Assembly (NCBI GenBank): GCA_037576215.1
Contig: JBANDB010000003.1
Coordinates: 3,844,001 to 3,908,000 of the forward strand
Source: Armillaria gallica
Lineage: Eukaryota; Basidiomycota; Agaricomycetes; Agaricales; Physalacriaceae
Direction: 5' to 3'
Length of the DNA: 64,000 nucleotides
In this document: positions 23,006-33,923 of the stretch, piece after piece
Numbering within the stretch: position 1 is the first letter of the stretch
How the letters are laid out: each line of letters begins with the position of its first letter
Notes under the pieces: generated by a model
Told to the model about the DNA's origin: nothing
Database searches by the model: none
What the model saw: the letters and a program-made list of their open reading frames with translations, nothing else
Made by a program: the position numbers and the translations under genes

Positions 23006-25685
23006 ATGTCTCGCGTGCCGGTACCCTCTTCTCGCATCCCCAAGCCGCAGCCCTCTACTCCTACGAAATCACGTATTGGCACTCCCGTCAACAATAGTAC
23101 AACGCCAATTAGAACCCGTACAAAATCCACAACGCGCTCGACGACGCCTTCCAAACCCAAGGCACGAGAAGATACACCGCAGCCGCAGTCGCCGCCGCCG
23201 CCGCCACTGAGCATTAGGGAGGCGATTGCGTTGAAACGAGCAGAAGCAAAGAAGGCGAAGGGCACCGGTGGCTCGGGTAATCTAGGCTCTCTTGAAGATG
23301 CCAACCCCATAGCGTCGAATGTGGTCGCAGAAGAGGATTTGCTAGGTCGGCTGTCTGTCAAGGAGACAATAGAGCGTGCGAGGAGCACAGGTAACACAAT
23401 AATATCCATTTCTATGTCTTCTTGAACTCTCAAGGCGATTATTGCAAGGTTCTCTAAATCTTGCAACGCGCTCGTTGCCATGTATTCCTTCCATTTTATT
23501 CGAGATACACCTTCGTGTCACACCCGAAACTCTCAAGTCCGTCCCCAATGAGCCGTCATTTGCATCTGAGTCGTCCTCGGCTCCAAGACGCGGTGGGAAA
23601 TATGATTCTCCTGCGTGGTTCGAAGGGCAGGACTTGAAGGTTCTCAAAGCCGGCAACAACGCAATCGAAGAAATACAGCATGAGTTGTCTATGTTCGGGT
23701 CTCTGAAGGTCGTCGATGTGCGTCGATCCTCTCTTGCAAGATAGCCTCTAATTACACACTTTATAGTTACACAAAAATAAGCTCCTCTCGTTGCCAGATT
23801 CACTCGGAGACTTGTCTTCCCTAACGACTTTAGACTTGTCCCACAATGCTCTCTCGGCCTTGCCACCCACTATTTTCTCCCTCCCAGAACTGACGACGTT
23901 AAATCTCGCTCACAACCAGCTTATATCTCTCCCTTTCAATGCTCCCTTCTCTGGTGGAAACTCCCGAATCGGATATACAAGCACTGATCCCTTCGCCCCT
24001 GCAGTGAATCGTTCCATAACGCCCCTACCCCGTCTCATCATCCTCGATGTGTCCCACAACAAACTTGCCTCAGATACCCTTGATATTCCCAATATACCCA
24101 CAGCATTGACCAAGCTTGATATATCATCAAACCCACTTGGCATTAATAACTCCGCTACTCGCCAACTTCTTCAAAAGTTGGGGACGTTGTCCGGCCTAAA
24201 AGAACTCAAACTTGAGCATGCAGAAATCGGCAATGATGCATTTCCTTCTGATTTCTCAAGTGGGCCTGTATTTCCCCGGCTTCACCTTTTGGATGTTGGG
24301 GAAACGGCGGTGACAAAGGATGCGATTAAAGTGGCTCTGAAAGGCATCAAACAGGATATCTCGTACGATTTGACAACGGAAGAGCCATGCGAAGGTACAG
24401 TTCGCGTACTAGTCGGCAAGAAGATCATTCGAGAACAGTGGGAGCTAGAAGCAGAGAGAAGGGCGAAGGCCAGGTTCGTCAGAAATGCTGAGCCAAGCGA
24501 GGGAACGGAGTTGAAAACTTCAGCATCTGAGAAGGTCGAGATCGTGAAGGAGGGTTGGGAATTAGAAGCAGAGCAAGGTTTGCTTACAGAAGGCGGAAAA
24601 CGGCGCGCTCGAGCGCAAGCTGCTGCAGCTGCTCTCATAACAGAGTCTGCACCTCTACCGGTGTCCAAGCGGTCAGCGCCGGTGGTCAAAGAAGCATGGG
24701 AAATTGAGGCCGAACAGGGCCTCCTGACAGAAGGAGGAAAACGTCGGGCACGGGCTGCAGCTGCTCAAAAAGACTCGGGCCTAGGATGCGGCACTCCCTC
24801 AAGCAAACCGTCGTCAGGTCAACCCGCCTTTTCCCTAGCGACTTCGCAGTGTTATTCTGAAACCACCCAGACTCTCACTCTGCCCCCTTCCGCGCCACCT
24901 TCAAAGTCTGCTCATTCACGAGCTTTTTCCCTCGCAATCCATCCCTCATCCTCTTCATCGCTTTCGCCGACCGAAATCGCTATACCAACTCCGACCCTTC
25001 CCTTGGCCTCAATCGTGACAGAGGCCTTTGCAGAAAACCTGCGGGTGCTTATCTTGGTAAATCGTCGGATGGACCGTTCCTTCAGCTTGCCCGTTAAGGA
25101 CGGTCCTTTCTTGCCGCATCTTGAAGAATTGAATTTGGAAGGATGCAATCTCGCTGATCAAGTTCCTGTGTCTCTATTGGACTCCTCATCCTCTGGCACT
25201 AGTACTCCTACCTGGACGAACGAGTCACTTTTACCGCTCCTTACGAGACTATTTCCGAGTCTGCAAACGCTCAATCTTTCGTATAATGCGATTTCGAGCT
25301 CTTGCCTGACAACGGACGCGTTATCTTCCCTCATTCTATGTACATCGCAACGGAAGGGATTGAAACGTCTCGAGTTACGTGGTAACAAGATCACCACGCT
25401 TGATGGCTTCCAGGGTATCGCGGAGCTGTTTAAGGGCCATCGAGACGTTCCAGGCTGGAAGTTGGACGAGCTGGATTTGAGAGATAATGAAATTGGGAAG
25501 CTTCCGTCTGAACTGGGACTGATGCCGTTGGATGTGTTCTTGGTTGATGGCAACTTGTAAGTTTGCACCTCGGTTGGCTTTCGTCTGAACTTATCCCTCC
25601 TAGGTTCCGTGTACCCGCAAGAAGGGTTTGGGAGCGCGAAGGTACCAAGGGTCTTTTGAGCTGGCTGAGAGGACGTATTGAGTAG
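23006..25685 (+). CDS. LRRC40-like leucine-rich repeat protein
   Basis: Four exons (23006-23390, 23449-23717, 23767-25556, 25604-25685) encode 841 residues. A basic, Ser/Thr/Pro-rich N-terminus with a five-proline run precedes SIREAIALKRAEAKK. Then come ARSTGSLNLATRSLPCIP and repeated LxxLxLSxNxLxxLP units (about residues 155-330), interrupted by a low-complexity, coiled-coil-like segment (about 455-620). More LRRs follow at about 640-810 (LEELNLEGCNL, LQTLNLSYNAI, LKRLELRGNKI, LDELDLRDNEI). The C-terminus is WEREGTKGLLSWLRGRIE. The arrangement resembles animal LRRC40 and its fungal relatives, intracellular proteins of uncertain function. The middle segment holds three related W-E-(L/I)-E-A-E blocks. 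No enzymatic domain and no signal peptide. Confidence 0.85.
24418..24770 (+). repeat. Three internal WELEAE-type repeats in the LRR protein
   Basis: Three in-frame blocks start near REQWELEAERR, KEGWELEAEQG and KEAWEIEAEQG. The last two share the extension GLLTEGGKRRARA, so they arose by a more recent duplication. They lie between the two LRR sections. Confidence 0.75.
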
Positions 25686-26185
25686 GTGCGTAAAATACAA
25701 AGAAAGGCACCCTGCAGTTGATTTAGGTGGGAATGCTTTCAAGACGAAATCTGAGTTTATATTGAATAATGACTTCTTTCTGAGTGGACACGAGTCAAGC
25801 TAGCATTATCCTGGAAGGCGATGCTCTGAAAATATCATTTATCTTAACTTCTGTACTGGCGGAGGAACGGAGGGCTAATCTATGTCTAGTAACATCTGCG
25901 CAGACGACGTAATTACAATGCGCCCGGCGCACCCTGATTAAACTCTGCTAATCAGTCTTCTGCACCTTGTTTTAAACCACTTTTTCATACATCTGCCCCA
26001 TACGGTTCTCCGGTCTGTCTTGGGTACTGCGACCTTCTGTCGCTTTCAAACCTAGGATCCGAAATCAAAAGTCACTGGGTTGCTCATCACAATATACATG
26101 TTGCTCCCAGAATAGAAGCTTCTCACGTAAACTGTACTTACGGTGCCAAGTCCAACGGGCGCTTATTTTCTTGTGACCTACGACG
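25686..26185. other. Intergenic region
   Basis: Promoter and leader region of the gene at 26186. No other feature recognised. Confidence 0.4.
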
Positions 26186-28439
26186 ATGGGGCCCAAGACC
26201 AAGAAGACTCCGGCTCCTTCCCTGACTTGTACAACATTGCTTGAAGATGAGCTGACTAGGTGTCCTAAGCCACGAACTCATGGAAACCCGGTTGAGCGCT
26301 GCCAGATGCACCATAAGCAATACATAACGCTCACGAAGAAATACAAGAAGGCCGCGCAGCTTGTAGATAAGACGCTTGGCGGGGCATTGATTCCCACCAA
26401 GGCAGAGATCCTGGCATACGACAGCATCCACGACCTATTAGAAAAGGCACGCTTGATGAAAAGGTACGTCAGCGCTATCAGGGAGGAAAGAATGGGTCGA
26501 ACTATTCACCATCAGAGATTCTTTTTGAAAGGTACGTGATTTTCTGTCTCGGAGTGCCCGCGATAAAACATCAGTTCATATAGTCGATGACGGCCATAAG
26601 ATACGACTCAAGTTACTTGCAAAAAAGATGTCGGAAGCCGTTGAAATCCGCGATGCGCTAGAAGCTCGTGCGGTGACTCTTCATATGAAGGACCATCCAG
26701 GACGGGAATGGATGGAGGAGTTTCAATCTGAAAGCCCCGAATCTCAGGAATCAACGATTGATCTCTCCCCCCAAGCGATCGCAGAGTATTACGACCGATC
26801 TATGGGCGAAAAGGCAGATGGGAAGGAAAGCGATAATACTATTCAAGAGGATGACTTGATCGATTTGAAACTACGAAGGCATGGTGTCTATTTATCCATT
26901 GGCATTTCCTGACGCATATAATTCTCGCAGGTTCAAAGACAAAATTCTCTATTGCCTGGATTGGTTACTGGAGCCCGAAGCTTTCATGAAATCGTTTTAT
27001 CATAAGACGACAGGGGATGTATTGAAGGAAACCGCAGATCAACTACGGTCCTTGGAAGTATTCAAACACGCCATGCAGCAGTACGCTCGTCGAATCCTTT
27101 TCCACGAACCTACTTTGTACCTAAAGACCCTCGACAAAGTCTCCTTCAAAGACCTTTTCTTGGATGATGATTTCGATTTCGTCGATTTGATTAGGTTTGT
27201 GATTGTATGGAGCAAACGGTTAGAGTTTGGTCTACCGTGGTGGAAGGACTCGGTGATAGAGGCCCTCACCTTAGCAGGAAGGCCGGGCAGCAATACCGCT
27301 AATTTAGGAGATCTTGGTACGTTTGTGATTACCTGTGATTTCAGTGCGTCGAGTATCTCACTGTTTCATCCTCAGGCAATCGTTTCAACATAGTTGGCGG
27401 ATGGATATACAACCGTACTCACAAAGGAAAGATATCCAACGAAGGTTGGTGGGTACGTGCGACCTCTACATCACCCTATGACAGCGTGATATTGAACCCA
27501 ACTCAGGTCCTCTTGAACTCCTTCAAGGGTGAACCGACAAAAAATACCGAAAACCGTTTCGTTCGTCTATGCAATAGCTTTGACGATCTCCATGCATTCC
27601 TTTCCTTTGCTGCTCTCGGACTAATTGAATCACCATCTTTCTGCACGGACAAAAACAACCCTTCGTATGATCTGCGAAGTATCAGAAACCATATGAGTCT
27701 TTGTGGCGTCCTCATCACCGACATGGTCAGTACGGGATTCCCAGACCGTCCTCCTGGACCATTCCCCAGTACAAACCCAGCCTCCCGACCCGGCTACAGG
27801 ATGTGGGCCAATGTGGAAGTTCGGTCTTACATGTTTGGCGCCCTTCGCAATGAACCGGACGACTTTGTCGATGCCTTTCTGAAAGAGCTCCGCTGTAGAC
27901 CGGACACGTTTTATGTGGTAGCGCGCTCAGAGACTGCACCAGGCAGGGAAGTTGAGACATTTGGGACTGTGTCTGCCCAAATGAGAGGAATGATGTTCGA
28001 AGCACGGATAGGTGATTTGAATCCTGCTCCAAGGGCCCAAGAAGAGTGGTCCGTTATGAGAAGTGCGACTGATATCCTATACGGTACGGGAGAGAACAAA
28101 CCTGTCAAAGGACTCGAGGGGCTTGGACGTATGCCGGGAATGGTTGGATACCTGACAGCCTTGGATCGTCCCAAGAGTGCAGGATGGTTCTTCCACTTCA
28201 AAAAGTTTCCAGTGAAGTATTTTACTATAATGGATGCAGAACCCAATCGCCACGTTTCGCATCTGGCGAGAAATGTAGCTTGGGCTGCTTTTCGCGCACA
28301 GGGCCTAGTGAAAGGGAGTTATGACGCGAGGCTGTATGCAAAGGCGTCAGACGAGCTTGTACAAGCGCATGCTACTGAGCGGCTGTCCGAATTCCTCCCT
28401 TCGGATAGCTGGTATGTTGGGAATCTACATGCCACCTAA
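26186..28439 (+). CDS. Uncharacterised protein with N-terminal Cys/His metal-site candidate
   Basis: Five exons (26186-26531, 26584-26883, 26939-27316, 27376-27452, 27507-28439) encode 677 residues. I do not recognise a named family for the whole protein. Residues about 13-47 contain C-x10-C-x12-C-x2-H (first Cys in SLTCTT, then RCPKP and RCQMHH), similar in pattern to short DUF5763-like treble-clef units. The rest is soluble and mixed alpha/beta in character, with Trp/Phe-rich conserved-looking stretches such as LYCLDWLLEPEAF, GLPWWKD and GRMPGMVGYLTALDRP. No signal peptide or membrane span. The second intron is ambiguous: a GT-AG form (donor after 26883, acceptor before 26939) and a GC-AG form (donor AAG|GCATGG after 26878, acceptor before 26931) both keep frame and differ by one residue. 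It converges on ORC1. Confidence 0.75.
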
Positions 28440-28847
28440 TAGCTATTGAATCTACATCGTCACAATGTAGTCAATTTGTTAGTTAGGGTATGTTGGTATT
28501 ATGTCTTTATGGTACGATACCGCACGATACGTTTATATATTTTCAACGACCTGCCCTCCCTTTATTTCAATCCAGCAGCCGTTATATTGCGTACGTTCTC
28601 TCTCCCAATAATCCTTACACACACATGACGAATGTATCACTAATAATCAGTGCCAAGATCATCGTAGTGGCCTGTTCAAACGGCCATACGATATCAACAT
28701 GATCTGAATGCATGACGAAGGTGAGGGCAAGCGAGAAGGTTGTAGTGCTATTAGGAAAAACATGATACAGAAAGTGTGGCGCTGACGTTTTACAAGTTTA
28801 CAGATGCGAAAGTCGTGTGTACTAACCATATAAACTAAGGTTAAAGA
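28440..28847. other. Convergent intergenic region
   Basis: Lies between the stop codons of the uncharacterised gene and ORC1. It should hold both polyadenylation regions; nothing else recognised. Confidence 0.4.
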
Positions 28848-31733
28848 TCATCCACTCAGCACATTCTTCCATCTTGAACCTCCAACTTCGCTAAGAACCC
28901 TCTCTACTTCGCTCTGTTCCAGGTTCAGGACGACTTTCCGTTCTCCTTCCGCTTTCCTCGATGCACCAATCCCATCTTCTATAAGCATGGCCCGAGACGC
29001 TATCAGTGATTCTAGGACAATGTTGAGCTCACGTGCTGTAGGCTTCCGTGTCGGGTCGGACTCAGAAGTGAGCACATTCATGTATATTAGGTGTTGGTGT
29101 TGAACCTATAACTGCGTCAAATTTGATTGCATTGAACAAAGGCATGCGTTACGTACCTCACCCCACTTAATTTCTTCCACACCCTCGCGTTTGACACATT
29201 TCACCAGCGCCGCAAGCATCAAACGTTCATGGAAGCTGCATTCTCGCAGGTACGCAGCCGTTGGGCTATTCTGCATGACACTTATTACTTCCTTCACCGT
29301 AGGTAAAGACGCCATCTTTTTATCCGGACGAACAATTTCTACTGAACGTCTAAGGGGTACACATTGTTAGCGATGCCTCTTCAAACAACCGAACCACGTA
29401 CCGACAAATATCTAATACCCTCCGAGCATCACCACTGATTGCGCTCACTTTCATGGCTGCGAATTTGATGCCATCTGTATTGATGACATCTTGGGCTTTA
29501 TTCCCAAGACTTTTCTTCGCGCTTTCCAGCCTTGCATCGACGATCTCTATCAACTGTGAAACCTTATACGGCTTGAAGTTGATGCGAACCATTCCTATGC
29601 TCTATTGAATAACTGTTGGATTTACAAGAAGAAGAAAATAGATACTCACCCAATCGACTCCTCACTCTCCCTGTCATCACTCGTTCTGGAAGATCCATAG
29701 TATTTGCGACAGCGATGACGACAAGCTGACTTCCGGCAATGGTAGGCCAGTTGAAGAAGTTGTAGACAACATCCTGCCTTGCTGTGACCAGCTGATCTAG
29801 TTCGTCCATCAAAACGACGCTGCAATGCGTTTTGTACCGTTAGACTTGGATCTGGTCTGATCAGATGATGTAAAGGTAAGTCACCATGCATGCGCTCCAG
29901 GACCTTTAGCATGTCCACTACCAAAGTAGTTCGTCAATGCCTTGAGACTTTCTTTTGCACTGATTTGCAGATGCCCGTCTTTCTTAACATCGTGTCCAGA
30001 AACGCCTTCCCATAGCACATTATAAGCAGCGTTTGGTTCAGGAATCCGAAGACCGTTGATCTCCACATAAGTAAATGGATTCGTCTCCTGTTCGATTGTT
30101 AAATAGACCGTCGATAACGGCAAAGAAGAACGTACACTGGCTTCTGCCAACCTTTTGAGCTCGCGAACAACCGCATGTACTGTCGCTGTCTTTCCTGTAC
30201 CAGGGACGCCTGATATATCTAAACAACCATTATGAATAAAGGTCTCCATATTGGTAAGACAACTCACAAATACATCCACCGCTACCTTCCTCCAAGAGGT
30301 CCCTAACGCTGCGAAGGACGTGTTGATATTCGTCATCCCTGCACGGCAATGCATCGGGACGACTGCCCACATGCAAAGCATGCATTGCGCGTAACCATGG
30401 ATCTTTTGGCAGGGTATTAATGAAGTTGTCAGCAACGTATGACGCCTGTGGAAGTCTCGTGAACTTTTGGCGTTTCTTGGGCGACGATTGTGCTCTTCGA
30501 GCCAGCGCGGCTTTCGAGTGAGGAGTGGGTTGAGCAATGGCTCGTGTTGGACGTTTCCGAGGAGTTGTTGCAGTAACCTGTTTCCGTTTTCTGCTTGGCG
30601 TCTTGGGTTCGTCATATTCCTCTTCATCTAAAACTTCATCATCTTCTTCGCTTTCTGCTGCTCCTGCGACTGGAAGCTCATCGTCATCGTCAGCATCGTC
30701 CGAAGATTCTATGTAGCCATCGCCGGAATGGCCGTCGCTGGATTCTTCCGCTCCCGACTCTATGTCTACGTCTTCTCGTTTCTTCTCGCGCGGCTTGGGC
30801 TTGGGCTTGCTTGGGAAGGCGTCTACCAAGACTCTCCAAAATTCACCAGACGCCCTCTGGTCTCTTGTTCCGCGGCTCATAGCAGCCATCGCCGCTTTAT
30901 GGTGATTTTTCCAGCGAAACGTATAATATAGCCCGCGGCGAGAATGCACTGCGAATCGACAGACAAACTCTTGTTGTGTAGTGCTGGAGCCTTCCCCGTC
31001 ATTGTCATCTGTGATACAGTCAGCAAGTACGACTACACAGTGAATATGACTGACCGCTGTCCACCCTCTTCGGTAAACCGTCATGAACCACACAATGCCG
31101 TATGATAGCTTCAGGTGTGTCAAGGATCACGTTTTCGGAGAGAGAGTAATATATCTCATTCTACAGGCAACGCATTAGTTAAGCGGCAGTAGTGCAATGG
31201 TTGATACCCACTTCGAAAGCTTCTCTTTTGGCGCGTACACTAGGCAACTCCTTGGGCCGCAGAAACCAATGTACCCTGACGTACATAGCCTTCGACGGTG
31301 GCTCATTACCTGTTTCTTTCAGGTCGGTCTCCCATAGCGCAATTATGACCGCAACACTAGGATACCGGCTGTTTCCGTTGGAAACGAGGACCGTATCTCC
31401 CACCCGGAACGTCTCGACGTTCTCAATGGTCTCTTTCGCAGACGCCTTCTTCTTTCCATATGACTTCCTCGTAATCGTTGGTTTCTTTCGTTGGAAAGCA
31501 TCGTAAAAGATGGTCGTCTTGTTTTGCCTTTCCACATCGTCGAGTCCCTCCCATTCTTCGCGATCTTCGAGTCTGAGATCCAGTTCCGGGTTGAGTGGGT
31601 GAACGTGGGCTGGGCTACCACACCAAGAAAGGTCAAAGAGTCCCAATGCCGCGGCAGTAACGAGGGGCTGGCCACGCTTCGAGCGACGTGTGGGCGTCTT
31701 TGGCTCAATAACGTCGGATTTTCGTGGAGGCAT
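28848..31733 (-). CDS. ORC1: Origin recognition complex subunit 1
   Basis: Largest, ATP-binding ORC subunit, which loads the replicative helicase at origins. Nine exons (31733-31212, 31160-31079, 31008-30268, 30218-30136, 30087-29885, 29819-29650, 29594-29402, 29349-29157, 29105-28848) encode 640 residues. A BAH domain occupies about residues 80-230 ([44 protein letters not shown]). An acidic, basic-patched linker follows. The AAA+ domain carries Walker A GVPGTGKT at about 280 and Walker B VVLMDELD at about 371, then sensor and arginine-finger region ([22 protein letters not shown]). A winged-helix-type C-terminus spans about 500-640. It is shorter than many ORC1 proteins because the linker is compact; all catalytic motifs are intact. 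Start chosen at MPPRKSD, followed by basic residues and the BAH region. Confidence 0.97.
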
Positions 31734-32595
31734 GAGATTGAGGAATACAAGGTGTTTCAGTCACACAACGTGAACCATCACGTGACTCGTGACAAACGCG
31801 ATAAATTAGGGGCTTGCGAACTTCCAGCCTCCGCAAACGTACACTTAGAAAAAAAAAACGCGCGTTGCGTTGACTAGAGTTCCCATTCCCACCGAGGTAG
31901 AATGGTTCTGGTGTTGATACATGATGCATAGAAAACGCATCTCTCTAACGACAACTCTACGAACGAAGTGGTCACCCATAGTATGACACCCAACCATCCC
32001 AATCTACACGCGTTACGAGCTATAGAATTATGGTGTACCCTTGTCACTCTATTCAATATGACCCCGAGATCACTGCCGAGATTTGAGAACAGTAGTACAG
32101 TGGTATGTCATTAATATATAACCTTGCGTAAGTCAGTACATGTGCCATATACTCTGTTGCTGTCCAGAGCGTCGTGCTAACAAGGCTACAGTGTACATTG
32201 CCTGCCAAAAGACCAGAACTCAAAAGGGAGGATAGCACGCAAGTTCGTTTTCGGCAGGCACAGAGAATCTGGGCGTAAAAAGATGGTGGCGGAGGCGAGA
32301 GAAGTGAAGGAACGTGTCTCACGTTACTGGTACGACTTGAATTAGCTCAACCTGGCTCGACAATGTTTTTATTCATAAGAATTGTGGCGAATTTATCAAT
32401 TGGCCGGCTAGACGGACCTAGATGAAGAAGAAAATTTGGATTGTAAAGTCGTTTGCAGTAATCCTGACTGCACAACATCAAGTCTCTCCTAGAGAGTGGC
32501 GAACAACATGTATGAGAAGGATTCACGCTACCACTCAGTGGCGATGTGCAAATATAAGTAGAAAAAAGGCTGGATTAAAAAGCATCCAGAAAGCC
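31734..32595. other. Intergenic region between ORC1 and the LPMO-like gene
   Basis: ORC1 promoter on the left and the 3' side of the LPMO-like gene on the right. Short frames are unsupported. Confidence 0.4.
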
Positions 32596-33923
32596 TCATA
32601 TCATCCTGCGGCCCAGCGTACCTGAGCGCTTTACTCGGCGAAAGTAAGTAGCAGTTTCCAAGCATGTATCCTTAGTCGTCGAGCACCCGTCCCAGTCAGG
32701 GTTAGGCTGCGACGCCGCGATACATTTGTTGTAAGCTGTAATGTTATTGTTAGAGGGTTTCAATATGAGAACCGAGTGGCGTACTGTTCATGCATTCGTT
32801 AGCATTGGTAGTGCTAGTAGATGTGGCGGTGCTTGCGGCAGACGCTGAGGTGGTCGTAGCAACGCTGGACGTTTTAACAGTCGAAGCGCCACCAGAGGCG
32901 ACAGCGGTAGAGGTCGCAGCGGCGGTCGTTTCAGCAATGGAAGTGGCAGTGTTCGAGATGGAAGAGACCACGGCGATTGACGACGCGCTAGTAGCAGATA
33001 CAACAGCGCTGCTCACAGCGGTGGCGACAGACGTTGATGCTGCAACCTCCGAGGTCGCGGAGCTGCTAACGGGGACGGCGATGACAGAGGTTGCACTGGT
33101 GGTAGCCTCCGCTGACGTTGCCGTAGCACTTTCGGATGCGGACACTGCTGAAGTCGAGCCTGACGAATCGCCAGATCCTCCCACAGTAAAATCAACACAA
33201 TCTTCGTAAGTCTGATCAACGCTCTCGGAATACCAGCTAGGTGAAATGTTACTTCAACAAACATGTGAAAGTAAAGTGTTAGACTTACTACCACTGAATG
33301 ACACAATCTCCAGCCGTTGCACACTGATCGCCAAGGTCGCTAGGAATCGTGATGTCCCAGGCCTCATCGTCCGCCGTCACGCCACTTTGATTGCTGGCAT
33401 AATCGTCCCAAGAGTAGAGGGCATCACCAATGATGGTATTGGTTGCGGTTGCAACTGTGCGTTAGCCGGACATCAAATCGCTGGGGACAATAAGAGGCAA
33501 GTTATCTACCTACGGAGACATTAGCAATCTAGAGCCGGATCGGAGAAGAAGAGATGAGTGCTTGGCTAACGTTTGAGACGATGTACTTACGCCAGTGTGT
33601 GGCGCCCTAATCTCTGCGGTCATCGAGACGGTCTGGCCAGCTGTGTAACTCTGGACGTTGGCCTCATTATCCGCGAACTGATATCCTTTGCACAACCAAA
33701 GATTGCAAATCGATGAATCGACGGTGCTGGTTTGCATTTCCTGCTGAATATTGCCGTACGCATCAGATGTCTCTACGGAGAGTAGTTGCGAACCGCAAGC
33801 CTCTGAAAATGCGGAGCCAATTGTGTCACTACGGGGTGATGGACTGGTAAGTTTCCCGTGTCCCAAGGCCTGGCCGGCAAAGAGAAGGGCAACAGAAATG
33901 GAGATCCAGGTCGTGAAAAGCAT
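32596..33923 (-). CDS. Secreted LPMO-like (chitin-binding type 4 / LPMO_10) protein with Ser/Thr tail
   Basis: Five exons (33923-33591, 33528-33510, 33454-33292, 33236-32785, 32735-32596) encode 368 residues. A signal peptide ends in ALG before HGKLTSPSPR, so the mature protein would begin with His, as copper-dependent lytic polysaccharide monooxygenases require. A second candidate copper His is in RAPHTG. Other family marks are EACGSQLLS, SSICNLWLCKGYQF, IPSDLGDQCATAGDCVIQ and DQTYEDCVDFTV. After the domain comes about 130 residues of Ser/Ala/Thr-rich, probably O-glycosylated sequence. The last exon then adds a small Cys module (CMNTYNKC, DWDGC, DTC). Stopping in the 32785-32750 read-through would lose this module. 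Oxidative activity is inferred from the His-brace pattern only; the copper-binding but non-oxidative relatives remain possible. Confidence 0.82.

Noticed and set aside
32750..32785. Stop of the LPMO-like gene after SHIETL
   Set aside because: This is intron read-through; a strong donor and acceptor give a longer, in-frame, Cys-containing end.
32790..33209. 139-codon + strand frame rich in Val/Ala
   Set aside because: It is the antisense shadow of the Ser/Thr/Ala-rich tail of the LPMO-like gene.
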